Shown one piece after another: positions 1 to 7,503 of a stretch of DNA of 64,000 nt (its first letter is position 1; every line of letters begins with the position of its first letter). A model generated the notes under the pieces. The model saw only the letters and a program-made list of their open reading frames with translations. It ran no database searches and was not told the origin of the DNA. The stretch is from Prevotella sp. HUN102 (GTDB lineage: Bacteria; Bacteroidota; Bacteroidia; Bacteroidales; Bacteroidaceae). Made by a program: the position numbers and the translations under genes. The stretch is taken from NCBI RefSeq assembly GCF_000688375.1, contig NZ_JIAF01000004.1, positions 682,001 to 746,000 of the forward strand. The letters are read 5' to 3'.

Positions 1-20
1 GAACTATCATTAAATTATAG

Positions 21-163
21 TATTTTTGCATCGCATAAAGACTGCCTGAATACCAATATATGAGTATTGGAAGACGTGGGTGGTCGGTTGTTGATGCCCA
101 GAAGCATTATGCCGAAGTGGAAATAATTCTAACAGTTTAAATATTTTAAAAATCAAAACATTT
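21..163 (+). promoter_or_regulatory. Promoter -7 box and leader of frdCAB
   Basis: A TATTTTTG box at 21-28 fits the Bacteroidota -7 consensus TAnnTTTG. The -33 element would lie at the very edge of the window and cannot be judged. Transcription from here would give a leader of roughly 130 nt before the frdC start. The leader holds a small inverted repeat (CCAATA/TATTGG near 53-79). No known riboswitch was recognised. Confidence 0.5.
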
Positions 164-853
164 ATGTGGTTAATCAATTCTTCTATTGGTAGAAAAGTTG
201 TGATGTCTGTAACGGGTATCGCGCTTATTCTATTCCTGACATTCCACATGTCGATGAATCTTGTTGCGTTGTTCTCCGGCGAGGCATACAACATGATTTG
301 TGAATTCTTGGGTGCCAACTGGTATGCGGTTGTTGCAACTGTGGGACTCGGTGCTCTGACCGTGGCTCATATTGTGTACGCATTCATCCTCACGGCGCAG
401 AACCGTCGTGCCCGCGGTAGCGAACGCTATGCCGTAATCGGTTCAAGCCCTAAGGTGGAATGGGCATCAAAGAACATGTTGGTATTGGGTATCATCATCC
501 TCTTGGGTATGGTACTGCACTTGTTCAACTTCTGGTACAATATGATGTTTGCCGAAATTTTCCACATCGCAGACCCGTTGGGAAATCCTGCTGATGGTTT
601 CGGTTACATCAAATTGACATTCTCAAATCCTGTTTATGTAGTACTCTACGTAATCTGGATTGCGGCAATCTGGTTCCACCTTTCACACGGTTTCTGGTCG
701 GCTATGCAGACTGTGGGTGTGAACGGTAAGGTATGGTTCAGTCGTTGGAAGATGATTGGCTTGGTTTACACCACTCTTCTTATGCTCGGCTTCTTGGTAG
801 TTGTGCTTGCATTCGCATTCGGTTGCGCTCCAAGCCTCTGCTGTGCTGCTTAA
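164..853 (+). CDS. frdC: Fumarate reductase / succinate dehydrogenase cytochrome b subunit
   Basis: Membrane anchor of quinol:fumarate reductase, passing electrons from menaquinol through two hemes b to the iron-sulfur subunit. The 229-residue protein has five hydrophobic segments (about 12-38, 54-78, 104-128, 156-180, 193-222), as in the Wolinella-type diheme FrdC. Candidate axial heme histidines are H28, H69, H119 and H172 or H175. The ATG at 164 follows an A-rich stretch typical of Bacteroidota start sites. frdA begins 30 bp downstream, so the genes are cotranscribed. In anaerobic Bacteroidales this enzyme makes succinate, although it is often annotated as succinate dehydrogenase. The direction of the reaction is inferred from family knowledge, not from sequence. 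Confidence 0.95.
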   Translation: MWLINSSIGRKVVMSVTGIALILFLTFHMSMNLVALFSGEAYNMICEFLGANWYAVVATVGLGALTVAHIVYAFILTAQNRRARGSERYAVIGSSPKVEWASKNMLVLGIIILLGMVLHLFNFWYNMMFAEIFHIADPLGNPADGFGYIKLTFSNPVYVVLYVIWIAAIWFHLSHGFWSAMQTVGVNGKVWFSRWKMIGLVYTTLLMLGFLVVVLAFAFGCAPSLCCAA

Positions 854-883
854 TTCATAATACTATAAAGAATATATAAGGTT

Positions 884-2866
884 ATGGCTAAAATATTAGA
901 TTCAAGAATTCCAGAAGGACCAGTAGCTGAGAAGTGGAGCAATTACAAGGCTCACCAGCGTTTGGTTAATCCTAAAAATAAATTGAAGCTCGACGTTATC
1001 GTGGTAGGTACAGGTCTGGCAGGTGCCAGTGCCGCTGCCTCACTCGGCGAAATGGGCTTTACCGTATATAACTTCTGCATACAGGACTCTCCCCGTCGTG
1101 CGCACTCTATCGCCGCACAGGGTGGTATCAATGCTGCAAAGAACTATCAGAACGACGGCGACTCTGTATACCGCCTGTTCTACGATACCGTGAAGGGCGG
1201 CGACTACCGTGCTCGTGAGGCCAACGTGTATCGTCTGGCAGAGGTTTCAAATGCCATCATCGACCAGTGTGTGGCTCAGGGCGTTCCTTTCGCACGCGAA
1301 TACGGCGGTATGTTGGCAAACCGTTCCTTCGGTGGTGCGCAGGTTTCCCGTACTTTCTATGCAAAGGGACAGACCGGTCAGCAGCTTCTGCTCGGTGCTT
1401 ACTCTGCACTCAGCAAGCAGGTACACGACGGTCGTGTGAAACTCTACACACGCTATGAGATGGAAGATGTGGTTATCGTGGACGACCGTGCCCGCGGTAT
1501 CATCGCAAAGAACCTTGTAACCGGTAAGCTCGAGCGTTTCTCTGCCAATGCTGTGGTTATCGCTACGGGTGGTTACGGCAATGCCTACTTCCTTTCCACC
1601 AACGCTATGGGCTGCAACTGTACGGCGGCTATCCAGTGCTATCGCAAGGGTGCTTACTTTGCTAACCCTGCCTACGTTCAGATTCACCCAACCTGTATTC
1701 CGGTACACGGCGACAAGCAGTCTAAGCTCACATTGATGTCAGAGTCGTTGCGTAACGACGGCCGTATCTGGGTGCCTAAGAAGATTGAAGACGCAAAGGC
1801 ATTGCAGGCGGGAACAAAGAAGGGTTCTGACATTCCCGAGGAAGACCGCGACTACTACTTGGAGCGTCGCTATCCGGCGTTCGGTAACTTGGTGCCCCGT
1901 GACGTTGCTTCGCGTGCCGCTAAGGAGCGTTGCGACCACGGTTTCGGCGTGAACAACACCGGTCTGGCCGTGTTCCTCGACTTCTCTGAAAGTATCAACC
2001 GTCTTGGTTTGAACGAAATTCTCCAGCGTTACGGCAACCTCTTCGATATGTATGAGGAAATCACTGACGTGAATCCGGGCGAACTGGCAAAGGAAATCAA
2101 CGGTGTTAAGTATTATAATCCAATGATGATCTTCCCTGCTATCCACTATACAATGGGTGGTATCTGGGTTGATTATGAATTGCAGACAACTATCAAGGGT
2201 CTCTTCGCAATCGGCGAGTGCAACTTCTCTGACCACGGTGCAAACCGTCTTGGTGCGTCTGCGCTGATGCAGGGTCTTGCAGACGGTTACTTCGTATTGC
2301 CATACACCATCCAGAACTACCTCTCTGATCAGGCTATCTGGGCGAAACTCCCGACAGACCTTCCTGAGTTTGAGGCAGCCGAGAAGGGTGTTCAGGACGA
2401 AATAGACCGTCTGATGGGCATTCAGGGCAAGCGTTCTGTTGATTCAATCCACAAGGAGTTCGGCCGTATTCTCTGGGAATATGCAGGTATGGGTCGTACA
2501 CTCGAGGGCTTGAAGACCGGTCTTGAGAAGATGAAGGAACTTCGCAAGGAGTTCAACACCAACCTTTTCATCCCGGGAAGCAAGGAAGGACTGAACGTGG
2601 AACTCGACAAGGCTATCCACCTCCGCGACTTCATTCTTATGGGCGAACTCATCGCTAACGACGCTATCTCTCGCAACGAGAGCTGCGGTGGCCACTTCCG
2701 TGAAGAATACCAGACCGAGGAAGGCGAGGCAAAGCGTGATGATGAGAACTATTTCTACGTAGGTTGCTGGGAATATCAGGGCGACGACACAACTGCTCCT
2801 GTGCTCATCAAGGAACCACTTGAATACGAAGCTATCAAGGTTCAAACACGTAACTATAAGAATTAA
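884..2866 (+). CDS. frdA: Fumarate reductase / succinate dehydrogenase flavoprotein subunit
   Basis: Catalytic flavoprotein interconverting fumarate and succinate at the inner face of the membrane. At 660 residues it has the usual length of the Bacteroidota/epsilonproteobacterial type. The FAD dinucleotide fold GTGLAG is at 42-47, and the motif for covalent flavin attachment, HSIAAQGG, places the flavin-bearing His at residue 74. A capping and active-site region with PRDVASRA carries the likely catalytic Arg near residue 340. The C-terminal helical domain is intact. It sits between frdC and frdB. The gap to frdB is unusually long (230 bp) and holds a tandem repeat and two hairpins. Confidence 0.97.
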   Translation: MAKILDSRIPEGPVAEKWSNYKAHQRLVNPKNKLKLDVIVVGTGLAGASAAASLGEMGFTVYNFCIQDSPRRAHSIAAQGGINAAKNYQNDGDSVYRLFYDTVKGGDYRAREANVYRLAEVSNAIIDQCVAQGVPFAREYGGMLANRSFGGAQVSRTFYAKGQTGQQLLLGAYSALSKQVHDGRVKLYTRYEMEDVVIVDDRARGIIAKNLVTGKLERFSANAVVIATGGYGNAYFLSTNAMGCNCTAAIQCYRKGAYFANPAYVQIHPTCIPVHGDKQSKLTLMSESLRNDGRIWVPKKIEDAKALQAGTKKGSDIPEEDRDYYLERRYPAFGNLVPRDVASRAAKERCDHGFGVNNTGLAVFLDFSESINRLGLNEILQRYGNLFDMYEEITDVNPGELAKEINGVKYYNPMMIFPAIHYTMGGIWVDYELQTTIKGLFAIGECNFSDHGANRLGASALMQGLADGYFVLPYTIQNYLSDQAIWAKLPTDLPEFEAAEKGVQDEIDRLMGIQGKRSVDSIHKEFGRILWEYAGMGRTLEGLKTGLEKMKELRKEFNTNLFIPGSKEGLNVELDKAIHLRDFILMGELIANDAISRNESCGGHFREEYQTEEGEAKRDDENYFYVGCWEYQGDDTTAPVLIKEPLEYEAIKVQTRNYKN

Positions 2867-2877
2867 GTATAGGTGAG

Positions 2878-2917
2878 GTAACGAGTTCACAAGTAAACAA
2901 GTTTACAAGTAGATTAC
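2878..2917 (+). repeat. 8-bp tandem repeat (NNNACRAG), copy R1
   Basis: About four units of eight bases, each ending ACAAG or ACGAG (TTCACAAG, TAAACAAG, TTTACAAG). They start about 12 nt after the frdA stop codon, on the coding strand. The same unit occurs at five other places in this window. The three leading bases vary while the last five are nearly constant. An 8-bp period cannot be a protein-coding repeat. Confidence 0.75.
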
Positions 2918-2981
2918 TTTGACCGTATTTACTGGTTCGTTAAACTTTGTTGGGTTATCGTTTCTACGCATAAGGATTTAA

Positions 2982-3056
2982 TTGTCTGGCAAAAGAGCAT
3001 TCTTTTAGTAAAGAGAATCTACCAGACAACAAAGTCTTTTCCCAAAGAGGAAAACT
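2982..3056 (+). promoter_or_regulatory. Two hairpins between frdA and frdB
   Basis: The first hairpin (2982-3029) pairs TTGTCTGG with CCAGACAA and has an inner stem ATTCTTT/AAAGAGAAT. The second (3034-3056) pairs TTTTCC with GGAAAA. Neither is followed by a clear T-run on the plus strand, so they do not look like simple terminators. They could be RNA-processing or mRNA-stabilising structures that set the amount of FrdB relative to FrdA. That role is an inference. Confidence 0.45.
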
Positions 3057-3096
3057 CTTGTCTCCTTGTTTACTTAACATTAAAAATCAAATCAAA

Positions 3097-3852
3097 ATGG
3101 ATAAAAATATAAGTTTCACACTTAAGTTTTGGCGTCAGAATGGTCCTACTGCACAAGGACATTTTGATCAGCGCGAGATGAAGGACATCCCAGGCGATAC
3201 TTCATTCCTCGAAATGCTTGATATCCTCAACGAGCAGCTCATCGAAGAAGGTCAGGAGCCATTCGTATTCGACCACGACTGTCGCGAAGGTATCTGCGGT
3301 ATGTGTTCACTCTACATCAACGGTCATCCACACGGACCTGCTAACGGTGCTACTACCTGTCAGCTCTACATCCGTCGTTTTCAGGATGGCGATGTTATCA
3401 CGGTTGAACCTTGGCGTTCGGCTGCATTCCCAGTTATCAAGGACTGTATGGTAGACCGTAGCGCATTCGACAAGATTATTCAGGCAGGTGGTTACACGAG
3501 CATTCGTACCGGTCAGCCACAGGATGCCAACGCAATCCTCATTTCAAAGGAGGCCGCAGACGAGGCTATGGACTGCGCTACCTGTATTGGTTGTGGTGCT
3601 TGTGTGGCAGCTTGTAAGAACGGTTCGGCAATGTTGTTCCTTTCTTCCAAGGTCAGCCAGTTGGCATTGCTCCCACAGGGCAAGCTCGAGCGTGCTAAGC
3701 GTGCCAAGAATATGATTATGAAGATGGAGGAACTCGGTTTCGGTAACTGTACGAACACACGTGCCTGCGAAGCTGAATGTCCAAAGAACGAATCCATCGC
3801 CAACATTGCCCGCCTGAACCGTGAGTTCATCAAGGCGAAACTTGCCGACTAA
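3097..3852 (+). CDS. frdB: Fumarate reductase / succinate dehydrogenase iron-sulfur subunit
   Basis: Electron-transfer subunit linking the heme subunit to the flavoprotein. The 251-residue protein has an N-terminal ferredoxin-type domain with the [2Fe-2S] cysteines C62, C67, C70 and C88 (motif CREGICGMC). The C-terminal domain holds the [4Fe-4S] motif CATCIGCGAC near 175 and the 3Fe-4S motif ending in CEAECPKN. An in-frame TTG at 3058 would add 13 residues, but the ATG at 3097 starts MDKNISF, matches the family start and is preceded by an A-rich site, so it was chosen. It is the last gene of the operon and is followed by a strong terminator. Confidence 0.96.
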   Translation: MDKNISFTLKFWRQNGPTAQGHFDQREMKDIPGDTSFLEMLDILNEQLIEEGQEPFVFDHDCREGICGMCSLYINGHPHGPANGATTCQLYIRRFQDGDVITVEPWRSAAFPVIKDCMVDRSAFDKIIQAGGYTSIRTGQPQDANAILISKEAADEAMDCATCIGCGACVAACKNGSAMLFLSSKVSQLALLPQGKLERAKRAKNMIMKMEELGFGNCTNTRACEAECPKNESIANIARLNREFIKAKLAD

Positions 3853-3904
3853 TTTCATTCCTTCGGAAAACCTTTGCGCTCCGAAATGAAATCAAATGAT
3901 ATGA

Positions 3905-3947
3905 AAATCCCGTAACTCCAATGAAGAGTTACGGGATTTCTTCTTTT
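3905..3947 (+). terminator. Rho-independent terminator after frdB
   Basis: A perfect 14-bp stem (AAATCCCGTAACTC paired with GAGTTACGGGATTT) with a 7-nt loop, followed by a T-rich stretch (CTTCTTTT). It ends the frdCAB transcript about 50 bp after the frdB stop. Confidence 0.9.
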
Positions 3948-3995
3948 ATCATTAATAGAACTTTAATGCTTGCGACAAACTGCGGCTGGGTAAAA

Positions 3996-4029
3996 ACATT
4001 AAAAAGCCTGCTTCGGGAACGAAGCAGGC
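3996..4029 (-). terminator. Terminator of the minus-strand exported-protein operon
   Basis: A perfect 10-bp stem GCCTGCTTCG/CGAAGCAGGC around a GGAA loop. Read on the minus strand it is followed by TTTTT. It lies 10 bp beyond the stop of the minus-strand gene at 4040-5332. Confidence 0.88.
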
Positions 4030-4039
4030 ATTAATCTGA

Positions 4040-5332
4040 TTACCATTTATCAGGCCAACGGAAATTATCCTTTTCTATGGCTACAACTTCGTCTTTGGTG
4101 TACAGCTTATTATCGCAGCCCAAATATTTGTCATAATACTTATACCACATTCTGCGATAGAGGTATTGAATCTTTCTGGTGCGCAGTGCTTCCTCTACAT
4201 CTTTTACGTCAATAATTCTAGTTTCTGTGTAGTAACTTTCCGGATCAACTGGGAAAATGGCATCATCGCTTGCAACACGCCCCTGTGCATCGCACATTAC
4301 CGGCATCCAGCGATAATAGTTTTCTTCATCTTTGCAAATGACTTCTTGTGGGACTTCGTTCTGATTGCCCCATCTATGTTTTTCCAAATACTGAACAGCT
4401 CCTCTGGTGTATCGCTTAGAAGAAGTGGCATCTGCCCATTCGTTTTGTCGGTGATAATAATAGGTGTAGACACCTTGATTTAACAGACTGTCTTTCGCAC
4501 ACCACCAGTCTATGATTCTTCCTGTAGAATCTCTTACTTCTCCTCCATCCTTATTATACACTTTGGGTTCCCCCCAACTTAGTAAAAACAAAATATTATT
4601 AATATTATTAGAGATTCCACAATCTTCTTCCCTCATCTTTCTTGAGCTGATCAGTTTGCCAACACTTAGCTTCTTGCCTTTCGTATTATATCTTACCTTG
4701 CGGTAATAATCTTTATATACTAAGCCTGAATATATAAAACTGCCGAGTTCAGCCATACTCCCAGGAGATTCCTCAAACGACTCCACCACTTTTCCCTTTT
4801 TATCGCAGAACACTTCTTCCCACGTATAAAAAGTAGAATCGCTATCAAAGCCGATTGTTCCCTCTTCTTCCTTAAATATATTATAAGTTAGTTCCTTAGA
4901 CTTACCTGTTTCTAAGGATAAATATTCTATGCCTGCACCACCACGATTATCGAAGACTTCTGTAACCATTGCACGTCCATCCGGGGATATATGATGTTTG
5001 TAATACACAGATGTCTTAATAGTAAAATTCGTTTTACACGTATCTATATTAACCGTTGGAAGGGCAGAAGGATCAAAGATATAAAGGAAAATTTCCCAGT
5101 CTTTCTTTTTACGCATATTGCGCACCCATTGCGAATCATGTCCGTCTTGATGCTTATTGTAGAGCACCCAGTCGCGTTTGACAGAATAGGCAATTACCTT
5201 GCCGCTGTCCTTTTCTAATTTTGCACGCCATTTCTCCCAAGCCTTTGGAAAGCCGTGTTCATCATTGTCGGCATAACAAGAAATGCTTGAAAGCAAAATA
5301 ACCACAAATAAAATAAATGGTTTAAGTTTCAT
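4040..5332 (-). CDS. Exported protein of unknown function (430 aa)
   Basis: No family was recognised. The predicted start MKLKPF at 5332 gives a clear signal peptide (about residues 1-21, ending SCYA), so the protein is exported. The mature part is rich in Tyr, Trp, Lys and Asp and has several KDG, DSTGR and DAQGR turns, suggesting a beta-rich secreted or surface protein. The reading frame stays open for another 147 codons upstream, to 5773. That extension would run through a candidate RNA, its terminator and the neighbouring small gene, so it is not taken as coding. The gene is A+T-richer than its neighbours. It lies 41 bp after the small exported gene and is followed by a good terminator. 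Confidence 0.7.
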   Translation of the reverse strand: MKLKPFILFVVILLSSISCYADNDEHGFPKAWEKWRAKLEKDSGKVIAYSVKRDWVLYNKHQDGHDSQWVRNMRKKKDWEIFLYIFDPSALPTVNIDTCKTNFTIKTSVYYKHHISPDGRAMVTEVFDNRGGAGIEYLSLETGKSKELTYNIFKEEEGTIGFDSDSTFYTWEEVFCDKKGKVVESFEESPGSMAELGSFIYSGLVYKDYYRKVRYNTKGKKLSVGKLISSRKMREEDCGISNNINNILFLLSWGEPKVYNKDGGEVRDSTGRIIDWWCAKDSLLNQGVYTYYYHRQNEWADATSSKRYTRGAVQYLEKHRWGNQNEVPQEVICKDEENYYRWMPVMCDAQGRVASDDAIFPVDPESYYTETRIIDVKDVEEALRTRKIQYLYRRMWYKYYDKYLGCDNKLYTKDEVVAIEKDNFRWPDKW

Positions 5333-5373
5333 AAATAGGATAAATTTAAAGTGAAAAAATAAGCATTGAGGAG

Positions 5374-5598
5374 TTATAAAAGATTCGCTCTCTGCCTGAT
5401 AGTTATAAATAAAATGGTCTGATTCCGGTCGATGTACATACTGCCGTAGTCGGCTTCGAGGTAATTGTTGCAATAGTCGTTGAGAATCTTCCGGTAGTTG
5501 ATGCGACCATTTACACCCGATGGTGCAGACAGTGCAGAACCTACGAAAACAAAGCTCAACAGACATCCCAGAATAAGGGAAGAGATAAACTTTTTCAT
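5374..5598 (-). CDS. Small exported protein of unknown function (74 aa)
   Basis: A short gene starting MKKFISS with a clear signal peptide (cleavage likely after SALSA, about residue 23), leaving a mature peptide of about 50 residues with RNQTILFITIRQR near its end. An in-frame upstream start at 5703 was rejected because it would precede the signal peptide and overlap the terminator at 5632-5663. No family was recognised. It could be a truncated relative of a larger exported protein. It starts 34 bp downstream of that terminator, so its expression may depend on read-through. Confidence 0.5.
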   Translation of the reverse strand: MKKFISSLILGCLLSFVFVGSALSAPSGVNGRINYRKILNDYCNNYLEADYGSMYIDRNQTILFITIRQRANLL

Positions 5599-5631
5599 TT
5601 GCGTTAGATATTTGATAGAATTTAAAAGCGC

Positions 5632-5950
5632 AAAAAAAGCGTGGTATGCTGTTGTTACCACGCTGAGGCTCTGGACTGCCCTTAATAAAGTAACAGACAG
5701 CAATCCACGCCAGAAGATATATCGTCCCTTTGGTAAGGGTACAATACTCTCTCACGTGAACGTACTTGTCCATTATCCTTATTAAGTTGAAATTGTCCAG
5801 ATTTCAAGCGTGGATAACGAGCAAACGCTCTTCGTCAATAAAATTCAGGGAACAGCATCGGTAATATTATTACAATGCATCCCCTACTTGTCTACTATCC
5901 GTGTTCAAAGACAGAGGAATAAATCCTATTCTGCCGAATTGTACGGTATA
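5632..5950 (-). ncRNA. Candidate structured non-coding RNA, about 320 nt
   Basis: A self-contained minus-strand transcription unit. A promoter lies at 5957-5986. A perfect terminator follows, with stem GCGTGGTA/TACCACGC at 5639-5663 and then seven Ts. Inside are several good helices: AGGGGATGCAT closing with ATGC-TGTTCCCT (about 5887-5844), GAGC-GTTT-GCTC (about 5831-5820), TTGAAAT-AATTTCAA (about 5807-5787), CCCTT-AAGGG, and a long-range helix ATCCACGC/GCGTGGAT joining about 5815 to 5705. CTTAATAA (about 5783) can also pair with TTATTAAG (about 5685) outside that helix, a possible pseudoknot. The sequence lacks the hallmark motifs of RNase P RNA, tmRNA and SRP RNA. The alternative is a long attenuator leader of the small exported gene downstream. 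Confidence 0.5.
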
Positions 5951-5956
5951 GTGTTG

Positions 5957-5986
5957 CAAAGATAGTGAAAAAAAAGATAAAGACAA
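5957..5986 (-). promoter_or_regulatory. Promoter of the candidate RNA
   Basis: On the minus strand, TTG (5986-5984), a 19-bp spacer, then TATCTTTG (5964-5957). This fits the Bacteroidota vegetative promoter consensus and places transcription start near 5950. Confidence 0.65.
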
Positions 5987-6025
5987 GTTTTTCTTCGGTT
6001 TTTATATTGCTGATATTTGGAGAAA

Positions 6026-6106
6026 TTTACAAGTTTACGAGTAAACGAGTTTACAAGAGGACAAGTAGATAAGTTTACGAGTGGACGAGTTTATAAGTTT
6101 ACAAGG
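6026..6106 (+). repeat. 8-bp tandem repeat (NNNACRAG), copy R2
   Basis: Ten consecutive 8-bp units, for example TTTACAAG, TTTACGAG, TAAACGAG, AGGACAAG and TAGATAAG, in the plus orientation. Unlike the other copies it does not directly follow a plus-strand gene. It lies upstream of the candidate RNA promoter. Confidence 0.8.
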
Positions 6107-6244
6107 GAGCCGAGTGGCAGGTAAATAACTTCTGTATGTTCAAAAGACAACGGATGGATAACGTCTGAAATGGTTTGGAAATAAAGATATTTACTTCTTA
6201 ATCGATTCACTTCATACAAAGAAATGAAGTTGAATGAAAAGCTG

Positions 6245-6374
6245 TTTGTAAGTGCTTGAAAATCAAAGAATAAAAAACGTTATTCATTTTTGCGAAGATT
6301 GCAGCGCATTCTTCGCAAGAATGCGCTGTAATTGTGCGAAGAATACATTGCAATCTTCGGTTACTTGCAAAACG
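6245..6374 (+). repeat. Dispersed palindromic repeat, copy A
   Basis: A member of the GCGAAGA/TCTTCGC family. It opens with a flank of the form GTAAGTNNTTGAAAATCA, then a palindrome TGCGAAGA...TTCTTCGCA, then a second inverted pair GTGCGAAGAAT...CAATCTTCGG, and closes with GTTACTTGCAAA. Copy F at 46973 shows the same order. The open frames through it (with residues such as FFARM) are by-products of the repeat. Confidence 0.8.
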
Positions 6375-6522
6375 TGTTTTTATTTGCTTGCATCCGTCAT
6401 TGTTTCTTATGTGTGGGGAAGGGGGGGATTAACCTGTAGTTTCGGTAGTGTTTGCTTCTGTTCTTGTTGTTATGAGTGTTGGCAAAAGACGCATTCCATT
6501 TCTATAAAGAAAAGGAATTAAT

Positions 6523-6554
6523 TTTGTTTGTTGCCTTGTTTTTGCGTATCTTTG
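6523..6554 (+). promoter_or_regulatory. Promoter of the D-Ala-D-Ala dipeptidase gene
   Basis: TTTG at 6523-6526, a 20-bp spacer and TATCTTTG at 6547-6554. The predicted start is near 6561, giving a leader of about 55 nt. Confidence 0.65.
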
Positions 6555-6615
6555 TTGAGAAAATAGCGTATCGGGGTAGATATTCTACCGTGTTTACGAA
6601 TCAGATAAAGGAATA

Positions 6616-7404
6616 ATGAACAGAAACTGGATTGTATTGTTGGCACTTATCCTATGTGCCTGCACGTCGAATGCTCAAAAAACAACAGGGAATGCTGCCG
6701 CATCGGTTAAGACAAAAGCAGCATCAACAGGTGGTAATGCCCAAAGAAAAGCTGTATCGCCTGCCGGATTGCGAATGGCCGGTCAGGGATTGGTGAATAT
6801 AAAGGATGTGGAGCCGAGCATAAAGGTGGCACTGATGTATGCCCGTACCGATAATTTTTGCCGAAAAGTGCTTTATAAGGACTTGCGCGAGGCATATATG
6901 CTGCCCCGTTGTGCCGAAGCATTGAAGGAAGCGCAGGCCGAACTGAAGCGGCGCAGACCGGATTTGAGCCTTTGCATCTTTGATGCTACGCGCCCGATGA
7001 GTGTTCAGCAAACGATGTGGGACGAAGTGAAGAATACCAATCACAGCTTCTACGTGAGCAATCCGGCCAATGGAGGAGGGATGCACAATTACGGAATGGC
7101 GGTGGATATCAGCATCTGTAAGGCCTCGTGGAAAGAAAGCGAATGGAAGGACGGTGCGCAACCGTGCAGAATAGACACGCTGCCGATGGGCGTAAGGGTG
7201 GACCATATGGGCTATCAGAGTCACATCGACAAGGAGGAAACGCTGCTTGCAAAGGGCATTCTCAGCAAAGAGAGCCTTGAAAACCGTCGGCTTCTCCGAG
7301 CAGTGATGGAGTCGGCAGGCTTTATGGCACTCAGAACGGAATGGTGGCACTTCAACCTTTGCACGAGAGCGTGGGCAAAGAAGAATTTGAAAGTAGTGAG
7401 GTAA
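6616..7404 (+). CDS. D-alanyl-D-alanine dipeptidase (VanX/DdpX-type, peptidase M15D)
   Basis: A zinc metallopeptidase that hydrolyses D-Ala-D-Ala, used for peptidoglycan recycling or nutrition. In this context it is not evidence of glycopeptide resistance, because no vanHA genes are present. The 262-residue protein has a lipoprotein-like start (LILCAC, lipid Cys at 14 or 16). The family signature YARTDNF is at 75-81, the substrate-binding Arg126 is in FDATRP, and the zinc ligands are His157 and Asp164 in MHNYGMAVD and His245 in EWWHF, with Glu242 as catalytic base. All key residues are present. The linker at 20-55, rich in Ala, Thr and Lys, fits an envelope tether. It has its own promoter, and the methyltransferase gene follows 99 bp later. 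Confidence 0.88.
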   Translation: MNRNWIVLLALILCACTSNAQKTTGNAAASVKTKAASTGGNAQRKAVSPAGLRMAGQGLVNIKDVEPSIKVALMYARTDNFCRKVLYKDLREAYMLPRCAEALKEAQAELKRRRPDLSLCIFDATRPMSVQQTMWDEVKNTNHSFYVSNPANGGGMHNYGMAVDISICKASWKESEWKDGAQPCRIDTLPMGVRVDHMGYQSHIDKEETLLAKGILSKESLENRRLLRAVMESAGFMALRTEWWHFNLCTRAWAKKNLKVVR

Positions 7405-7503
7405 AGCTGCCGGGAATCGGTTCGCCTTTTTATGTCTTCCGGAGAAGAAGAAAACGATACAAATTGGCGAATTTTATATGATAGATAAAAGCTGAAAACG
7501 GAT

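Noticed and set aside
2878..2917. CRISPR array
   Set aside because: The repeats have an 8-bp period with three variable bases and no spacers of 26-40 bp. No cas genes in the window.
5632..5950. Known stable RNA (RNase P RNA, tmRNA, 6S or SRP) for the minus-strand unit
   Set aside because: The universal RNase P P4 motifs, the tmRNA tRNA-like ends and an SRP Alu or GNAR tetraloop core were not found, and the length is well over that of 6S RNA. A database search could still change this.
6252..6521. 89-codon plus-strand reading frame
   Set aside because: Most of it is the palindromic repeat read as protein. Similar frames appear in every copy of the repeat. No ribosome site or family.
6616..7404. 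Vancomycin resistance determinant
   Set aside because: The dipeptidase is VanX-like, but no D-lactate dehydrogenase or D-Ala-D-Lac ligase gene is nearby.
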